A DNA stretch of 64,000 nt from Hypomyces perniciosus (lineage: Eukaryota; Ascomycota; Sordariomycetes; Hypocreales; Hypocreaceae), in NCBI GenBank assembly GCA_008477525.1, contig SPDT01000008.1:806001-870000 (forward strand), read 5' to 3'. The translations under genes were made by a program, and so were the position numbers. How positions within the stretch are numbered: the stretch's first letter is position 1; every line of letters begins with the position of its first letter. Shown here in pieces: positions 56,048 through 64,000 of this stretch. The notes under the pieces were generated by a model. The model was not told the origin of the DNA. It ran no database searches and saw only the letters and a program-made list of their open reading frames with translations.

Positions 56048-59000
56048 TCATACTCCGCTCAACATCGGCGCCCAAAGGTAATACTTGGCAATCTTGTCAA
56101 TCACCTTCGTTGGCTTCGCTCCACTCAATACTCCAGCCTTTGACTCCACCTTCTTGGCCGCCCATCCCATCTGTGTCAACCCAAGAGAAGTGAACAAATC
56201 GACTGTTTGTTGTGCTGCATCTTCACCTGCTCTTGGATTCCTCCACTTAGCCTGAACGTCGTCCCATTGTTTGGCACCCGTAGACGCAATCGGACTGAAT
56301 GCCTGCGTGGGATCTGGCGGCAAGGGGATGAGTTTCTCCGCGTCGAGGGTTTGGATCTGGAACAGCTCCACGTTGAAAGGCACTGTCTTGTCCTCGGCAG
56401 GGAAGGCATTTGGCCTGGTTAGATGCACGCCTGTCATGAGATTGACGGCCTTTTCACTTGTGCCATTGAGCATGGCGGACGGGTTCTTGTGGTACGAAGG
56501 GTCGACCGAGCGATCATCTATTGGTAAGGCGTCAGTCGGACAAACTAAAAAGCAAGGGAAGAAGGATTCGATTGATGACAAAACTTACACTGCCCCATAA
56601 TGCCACCGGCATATCTTTGAAGATCGCTGTATTGATATCCCAAAAGGGTTCGGTTTGGTTTACCTCCAACAGCGAAACCTTGTCTGGCCTGATCGTGACT
56701 GTCAAATGAGATGTTATCGGCGAGGTGGTGTGCATTGGCTTTGCGTAGATGGGGTTTCCAGAACCCGGAACCTCATCTTTGTTGATTTCATCTTCATTCC
56801 AATCCTTGGTGATGACGCTTGCACTGTCGACGGCAAATTTGCAGTTGACTGAGAACTCAAAAGTTGCAGCTCTCACTTTCCAGAGGGTACCACTTGGAGT
56901 CGACTCAACATCATCCTTGGGAATCAGTCCTTCTTCAACGGCAAACACGTGGGGCTTCTGCTTATCATTGTCCTCGGTTTCAGCAGCACCGCTAATGGTA
57001 GACGCAAGCATAGCAGCCATTCCAGCGTTTTCAGCTTGGCAGACAACGTCAACAAACTCGCTAACCAATAAGGCCTTGGGTTCATCTGTACGGTCAGCTC
57101 CGAAGTCGATGTCGAAGCCAAAGACCCAGAAGTCAACATGGACACGGCCCTGGATGGGTGGGCCCTTTATGTAGAGCCTAGCTCCAATCTCAATGTTGAT
57201 GTTGATGGTCACAATCCACAGATCAAGAGTGAACTTGACGCCAACTGTGAGACCTCCCTCAGCGATGAACGAGAATGGCTTGAAGTTGATCAAGAAGTCG
57301 ATAAAGGCATTGAAGTATGCGTAGAGAGGAGGTAGCGACAGAGACACATCCAAACGACCTCCGCCCATGCAAGCCTTGGGAGTAATGGCGAAATAGGCCT
57401 GCCCCGAAATACTGATGGCGCCACCAAATTGCCAGCTGATGCCCAGTCGAGGGGGATTGGGGTACTGGGGAGGTTTCTTGTAGGCAGGATGGAAACCTCC
57501 AATACTGAAGACCCAATCGCCTCTTAGTGCGGGATCCTTGCTGTCAAACCAGCTGAACAGGGCAAATCCACCCATCAGATGGCAATTCGGATCGAGGACA
57601 AAGGAGGCAGGGGTAAGCTCGCCTTCAATCTTCAAGACTCCGGTCTGGAAGTCCATTGAGGCAACTATTCCCAGTTGCACATGAGCGAACTTTACCTTGG
57701 AATTTCCTCCGGGGATGCTGGCCGTTGCCAGACCGAAAATTCCTAGTTGTACATATGGGTTCCATTGAATCACCACCACGGCTTGTACTGACAAGATCTC
57801 AAATGCCTTGACAGTCAATCCTGCTGCCACCCAGAATGATCCCTCCTTCGGGAAGAACCACTTCGTGGAGAGAAGCTTGTCCATGACATCCAGCGGACCG
57901 CCGCTGCCTGGCTCTGTGGCGGGACCAGAGATCAAAGGGAACTGCATCACATTCTGGGCTGTAGGGAAAGTCAAGTTGGAGTTGTAACCAAAGCCGCCAC
58001 AGACGCCCTCAATGGATGCAAACTGCAAGGTGATGAGAGGTCCTCTGAGAATGCAGTATAGGAATAGAGTCTCGAACTCTTTCGGTTTCTTGATCGTTCA
58101 GTAGTATCCTGCCGCTTGGAAGAGCCATGGTACATAGCTGATTGTCAAGGCACCGGCATAGTATTTACTCTCCGCAGTGTCGGAGTACCGAAGCAGGCCG
58201 GCAATATTGATAGGAGGACGATCGAATCCTGCAGATAGTCCTTCCAGAGAGAAATATGGCGTTGGGAGATTGTACAAGCTGTACGATTCCCCATCATCAT
58301 CTTTACCCGCGAAATCCAGGTTGAGACTGAAACCCATCAAGGCAAACTCGACCGGACCGATGGTGACAGATGCGTCGAGACGTATGGAAAGGATAGACTG
58401 CTTCCCCAGTGATGCCTGTTGAGTACTTGAAACCAATGTTGCTGATTGACAGTGCACCCCTTTTCTTCTGGTATGGTGCCATGCCCGCGCCTTGATCTTC
58501 AACCTGGCCATCACCATCGGCGAACGGAACCAGTTCATTGCCCAGTGATGATTTGGGAGGCTCCTTTTTGTCGAAGGTATAGTCTAGCACCACATCGGAC
58601 TTTCCATTATCCTTCTTGAGCATGAGCATAAAGTGCATACCCTTCGTTATCAACACATCCTGGGGGCGAGGCGGCGTTTTTGAGACAACCTTATATGGCA
58701 GTGGAGTCTTGCCCAGTTCAGTCAAAACAGCGTTGATAGAGTCTAACTGGATCTTCGTTATACCATCTGGCTCTGTGGATGGTGGCTGTGTTTTCTTCTG
58801 CGGCTGCACCCACAGGAACTGCGCTTCATCGAAGGGTTGAGGAACTTTACCCACCATGGGGATGGCAGTTGCTAAAAGCTCACTCATTGAGGCTATGAGG
58901 ATCCGTTTCACAGGGGGAGCCGTGATCCCTGGAGCGACAACCTCGCGGAACTGCATGTACTGGAAAACGAGGCCGTTCAGCCTTGCTGAGAAGACAATCA

Positions 59001-62000
59001 CCATGATGTGCTTTCCAGTAGTTCCCAGCTCGACCTTCTTCATTTCAAGTTCCAAGAAGTCTTTCTCGAGCATTTTAATCGGAATATCGAGCAAGAATTC
59101 TGGAAGATTCATGTCCGAGTCGACAAGACTTAGCAAAATACCACGGACAGTCGACTTGACATTGTGGTTTTTATTCAGCTGAGCCCTCGCGATGAAACTC
59201 CAAGTTGTGCCGGTATGCCGAAAGTCCAAATCAAGTCGATGAAGTCCCAGAATTAGGGCTCCTTCAATGGTGAATGAGGATGCCTTTCTCGCGGCATAGT
59301 GGTACGTGACATGCAGTTCCTCAAGCTTGATACACACCATGATACGCAAGGCTGTTCCACTCAAGTCAGGATCAAAGAACTGTGCCAATGTCGACGCGTA
59401 CAAGTTGTAAACGGATCCGGACAAAGTCCACCCGCCTTGGGTGGAATAGCTGATCGCCCCAATAAGCTCTGTGGGCCAGCCATATTTCGATTCTTTGGGT
59501 TGTTGGAGGAGAGCCTTGATAGCAAAATAGCCTGTGAAGTTTCCGGCTGTCGGTGCCACGGCTGTTGACTGGCCAAAAGATTTCCGCTTCCACTCATATG
59601 CAACAGCAAGAATGACTTCCCCAATAGAAATTGTAGGCACACTACCGGTTGGTGGTTTTGGCCTCATCACACCAGAAAAGGAAATTCCCTTGCTGTTGGC
59701 TCTGAATTTTGCCATTGTCAACTGTGTTGGGAGGAAATCAGGGGGATCATCAAAGCCAGCAAGTGCTGCCAAGTCCAATGTTTTCTGCCAGTCCTCCGGG
59801 TCGATGGAGACCGGCAACATTTGGTAGAACTTCTCATAGTTGGGCATGAGAAGCCATAAGGATTCAGCCCTCTTTATTGGCGAAGCTGCAGCACAAGTCA
59901 GTGGATGATCAAATAACGGGGTACCATGGGATCGCCGTCTTTACCCAGCTCAATAATCATGCGTCGAAAGTGAAAGTTACCAAACCCTATCGAGTCAGAC
60001 TCGCTGCCTTGAAGGTTAGCGAAATCGAACGTCGTGGGGGCAACACCGAGAATCCTGCTGATCCATTCTAGGATTTCCTGTAACATGGTTGGTGTCTCGG
60101 TATTCAGCATCAAGGTGAGAGTTGTGTTATCTTCTGTGATATCGATCATGCATCCAAGGTCAATGCCACCCATTTGGACCGCAGTCCGGAAGGTGAGGCT
60201 TCCGGTAGTGACAAGTTTGATTTGAGTACCATCTGTTTCCCAGCACGTGGATCTCCGGGCTATCATTGTCGTCTCGCCGAGAGTCAAGTCCAATGAAGAA
60301 AGAACATCATTCAGCGCAGAGCGACTAGCTTCATCCATGGGCCATTCAAGACGAACGTCGGTAGTGTAACTGTTGCCCGGTGTAAACCAGATGGCATTTC
60401 GCTTGCCTCTCAGTTCATCATTGCTAGATGGAGGCTTGAGAGGAAACGTGCCGATAACACTAATGAACGGGCTCTCATGTAGCTGCTCCTGACCGATGAA
60501 GTCGATAATGGTGTTGACAAACAGATCTCCCGTCACCGTGGTGTCGAGTGAGAGCCCAAATACAAGAGCTACGCGCCGTTTCATAATGCCCGTAGGGGAT
60601 ATATGCTCCATTGAGGGTGACCCAAAAGCCAGCTCGAGGATGGACGCATCAGTAGTGAATTTGAGCCAGGCGGGAGTGACGGAACTAGGCCCAGTACCCA
60701 ATTTAGCAAGGGAAACCATCATTGTGAAGCCCGCAATAGTGCCATTGGGGCCATTGATGATGGAGAGTTCTTTGGCGTTTAGAGCATCTCCAAACCAAGT
60801 CTGCCACTCGTCAATCGGACGCAACGTTGTGAAGCTGCCTATGGACGGTTCATCCGGCGGCTTCGACTGCAGGCAGATGACGCCGCAGTGCAAATCAGAC
60901 ACAAAGTCATCCAGCAGTCCCCATTCTAGTCGTTCAAAGTCGGTGACTCCTGCAGATCTGATGGACTCCTCAGGAATCTCGCTGGTATAGAAGGACCAGT
61001 ATTCCCCGGCTGTGACTGGGTCCCTTTGGACTGGTATTTGCATCAGTTGTGAGAAGCGCCCGACTGCTGCTAGAGGTGGAGGAGAAACGATAGCAGCTTC
61101 GTAGGCCTCCTGGCCGTCATCGTTGTCCTGGTCATCACCTTCATCCTCATCACCAGATGGCGGGTCCATTTCATTTGGGTTCGTAGAGTCCGCAATAAGG
61201 TATGTGTCAGGAAAAAATTGAACAAGTTCAATAGAATCGTAGTCGGTCTCTCGCTCGACCGCGGCAAAGCTGGATCTTGGAGCACTCGGCTTCGGGTGCT
61301 TCGAAGGAGTTGGACCTCCATGAACTGCGGTTACAATCGACGTTTCTGCCGTCCTTTTGGTACCGAGGCCACTCGAGGTTTTGGCTTCGATGACAATGGT
61401 CGGCTGCGGAACGAATAGTCCATCCGCAGCCGTGAGATTTCGACATCGGAGGTATCCATCCTGTTTGTCATCGTTGGACGATCGAATCAGAACAAAGCAG
61501 AGAGACCTTGACGATGGATCTCCTGTGGTCAAGGAATATGCACCACAGGCACTCCTATGGTAATTGCTGTTTGGGAAGCCGACTCGTTTCCAAATAACAG
61601 CAAATTGTTCTAATATGTAGGCTCTCAGTTCGTCTTCCTTCGTCCCCACGCCCCATTTTAAACGGTCATTGACCAGTGGCGGCTCTTTTGCAATCACGCG
61701 CTTCTCGTTTATCCGTTTGTAAAAATCGTCATAATAGTTTTGGTAGTAGCTGTAAGCCTTTTGGTAGAATGCCGCCAATGTGATTCGGTCTCTCACGGGG
61801 AACGTCAGGTCAAACCATTTGCCTTTGCCATCTTTATCCACCTCCCAGCTTATTCGGCCAGGAAAGGTCGTGGCCACTAATCGAGGCTGTAATCCCTTCG
61901 CGGGCAAAGACTGTAGCCATAAGTACCATATAAAGATCACCGCCCAGGCTTGAACGAATCAGTCAATCGTGTCTACCAATATCGTCACAGGAGGAAGACG

Positions 62001-63149
62001 CAAGGGTCGCTCACCTGGATGTTTGTGTTTGCCATTGGTAGGCGAGGGAATGAATGTGTTCAGGGGTTTGAACTCCTCAAGCATGTCTAGGGGAGTCGAG
62101 AAGTGCGATCCGTGGTGGCTGAGCTTCATGCTGGTTATTTTCTCGATCTTACTGGCCTTTAGCCACTTCATGATTGACTTTTCATGACCCTGGCCGATAT
62201 CACCGGCGAAATAATGAGATATTCGAGGAGGAGTACCAGGCCAAACAATAATCGCCGCGATGGAGCTTTGGTTGGTTTTCGTCACTTCGTCGTCCGTGAA
62301 CACGAAAGGTGCAATTTCGTCAGGTTTGTCGGGGTTATCTTGTTCGCCGGATTTGCTCGTGTCTTCCAGAGTTTGTCCATTGACGGCAATGCAATACATG
62401 GCCGGTTGACCTGAATCCGGTGGGTTTTTCGCAAGCAGATCTGTGAGGGAGAGGCCATTTGTCGGGTCTGGTGAGCTGTCAAGCAATGTGTTTCGAAAGA
62501 AGTCCGCACCGAGAACGTTCCTAAAGTTGGCCTGGTCCACCTCTGGGAAATCTACACTGCGAATTAAGGCGAAATCAACCCATTGGATTGGTTTCAGCGG
62601 TGGATCACTCTCCCTTTTTGGTGGTCTTCTAATGCTCACTCTCCCGGTCTTGGTATCAGCCTTGTAGAAGTCACCACGGATGCTGTTCAGTCCTGTGACC
62701 TCTTTAGATCCAGACCCTTTGTCTTTGCCTTTGTGTACAGGACAATAAAAATAGGTAGCAGGCTTATCACCGTCCCATTTCACGATCTGGATTTTTTCTC
62801 CGGGTTCGAGGTCTTTCAAGGCCCTGCGGAGGATTTGAGTGAGTAACTTGAAGTGGTCTTCATCCCAATGCGTGACAACTATAGAGTCGAACACGAGCCC
62901 CGGCGCGCCACCAACTATGCCGTTCGGAACATAGTGGTCTCTGATATAGTCCATTGTAGGCCAAATAGGGTCCTCCTCGGCCGGCGAGATGCCTGGAACA
63001 TCGAACGCGCCCTCATTATCTATCCCGCTATCGATGAGGACCGCGGAGATGACTTTGGGCTTGGGCTTAGCATCTTCGACGAGGATGTGGATTGCACTGT
63101 CGCCCTCCGGGACGGAGATATGAAAAGAGTCGACATGAAACTTGGACAT
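56048..63149 (-). pseudogene. Giant metallo-beta-lactamase plus DUF6603-type protein gene, apparently broken
   Basis: On the minus strand the pieces join as 63149-62015, 61948-59945, 59885-56591 and 56517-56048, about 2,300 codons. Residues 1-400 are a ComEC-like metallo-beta-lactamase fold: VLIDSGIDNEG, THWDEDH (His94, Asp96, Asp98, His99), LSHHGSHFSTP (His345-349) and a final GKHKHPG (His377). Residues about 400-1050 are of unknown fold with an acidic linker (GDEDEGDDQDNDDG). From about 1050 on it is beta-rich, with repeated phrases such as ALSISNIGFKY, SVTIGPVEFALMGFSL, GVCGGFGYNS and the end MPVALWG...NPSAMLNG, matching the DUF6603 family as I remember it. Two lesions lie in the third piece: a 1-nt shift best placed in a CCCC run at 58404-58407, and an in-frame TGA at 58098-58100. 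The last join uses a GTGTAA donor. Function unknown. Confidence 0.72.
58098..58100 (-). other. In-frame TGA within the DUF6603 part
   Basis: After ...LFQAAGYY the codon is TGA; the same frame then reads TIKKPKEFETLFLYCILRGP and runs open for another 500 codons with family-like sequence. No GT-AG intron of normal length removes it. Confidence 0.75.
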
Positions 63150-64000
63150 GATGTCAAACTTGGCCTAGCAAGGGGCAGGAATGCGAATATCGAAGGGCAC
63201 CAAGATGGAACAAGTATTGTGAAGAAGTTTGGAGTTTGTTGATCTTTACTTCGTGTCGCTATGTCATCAGACGGCATAACATGAGCCGTGTTCTACAGCT
63301 CCTTTGCCGTCCTGGATGAGTATGAGAAAGCAGGTCCAGCAAGGCAAGGACTGAGAGGGCACAAGGCCGAAGGTCATTATTGCTACAACAACTACCCAGG
63401 ACAAAAGGATTATAATTATTGCCTGATTGGGTATCTTAAAGAACAACGTACTGCTCAAAATGGACTTCAATAATGTAAGCAATATCTTTTCACCCATTAC
63501 GTATTAATGTACCTGTAAACTCAGGGCTAGAAATAAATTATACTACCTTGAAAGTAAAAGTCATATTATTAGAGCACATACATGTAGAGTACTCCATTTC
63601 CAGCATCTGAGTTGCAGTTGTTTTGCTAATCTAGGTGTGTGATGTGATGTATGTTACATTCCACCACGCTGTTCTTGCGTTGGGATTACATTTAGGACAT
63701 GATGTGTGTTTACGACGGCATACATTTGCCGTCTCACTTGGAAATCATGCTCCTTTCGCAAGAGTTGTAAGTGAAGTGTGGGAGAGAGTCATCACAACTA
63801 CGTAGGGAGCATATACTCCGCACCGATAGAGATACTCCCATATGCTTACCCCATACATGTGCAGATACGATTTATATTGCATGCTAAACTGATGGATCCT
63901 GTCTCCTCACTTGAATGGTCACTCGCTTCGCTCACTTCACATGAATGCTGCCCAAGGCATTTTCAGCAGCCGTCCCCTTTTGAACATTTCCCATGCCTCG
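63150..64000. other. Upstream of the MBL-DUF6603 gene to the window end
   Basis: About 850 bp, AT-rich after 63400, with a few CTCCGTA-like fragments (63590, 63815). No gene was seen. Confidence 0.5.

Noticed and set aside
56048..63149. Several separate genes instead of one giant gene
   Set aside because: Phases at 62015/61948, 59945/59885 and 56591/56517 all fit a single coding chain, no good start codon and leader occur between the parts, and the protein motifs continue across the joins.

Overview
The window is nuclear DNA from a filamentous ascomycete (Pezizomycotina; most likely Sordariomycetes, perhaps Hypocreales, although the order is inferred from protein style and not proven). The evidence is short spliceosomal introns of about 47-100 nt with GTAAGT-like donors and CTRAC-like branch sites, single genes with their own promoters on both strands, and fungal proteins such as a Zn2Cys6 factor, Utp25, Swc4, Mic12 and a palmitoylatable CK1 kinase. 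I assembled 23 protein-coding loci, of which one runs off the left edge and one is a broken gene. Exon joins were checked by codon phase.

Layout. From 1 to 12.7 kb there is a partial small basic protein, a tyrosine-phosphatase-like gene, a membrane-anchored amidohydrolase, a proline-rich protein, an acyltransferase-3 membrane protein and HEM2 (haem synthesis). From 12.7 to 31.4 kb lies a dense housekeeping block: MIC12, mitochondrial L17, UTP25, eIF3f, an R3H/SUZ protein, a zinc-knuckle protein, a cwf18/CCDC12 spliceosome protein, a mitochondrial PPR protein and a Zn2Cys6-acetyltransferase fusion. Several of these are divergent pairs that share a promoter. From 31.4 to 39.8 kb there is an 8.4 kb stretch without a recognisable gene. 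From 39.8 to 45.5 kb come SWC4, a p24 cargo receptor and CK1, followed by a 3.9 kb gap. From 49.4 to 53.2 kb there is a small metabolic group: an aldo-keto reductase, a nitronate monooxygenase and a peroxisomal SCP2 protein.

From 53.8 kb to the end the window looks accessory. An HNH-nuclease gene sits inside a compact 1.83 kb unit (53881-55712) with 25-bp terminal inverted repeats (21 of 25 matching) and inverted subterminal arrays of a roughly 19-bp repeat. This looks like a mobile element in which the only cargo is an HNH nuclease, and it is the best candidate here for an undescribed system. Next to it, convergently, is a 7.1 kb gene for a giant protein with a ComEC-like metallo-beta-lactamase head and a long beta-rich tail of DUF6603 type. 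It carries one apparent 1-nt frameshift and one in-frame TGA.

Across the intergenic DNA the 9-mer TACGGAGTA (or its complement TACTCCGTA) occurs at least 14 times, against about 0.5 expected by chance, and never in an assigned exon. A 79-bp Tc1/mariner-type MITE lies at 9699-9777. I saw no rRNA, tRNA or CRISPR array.
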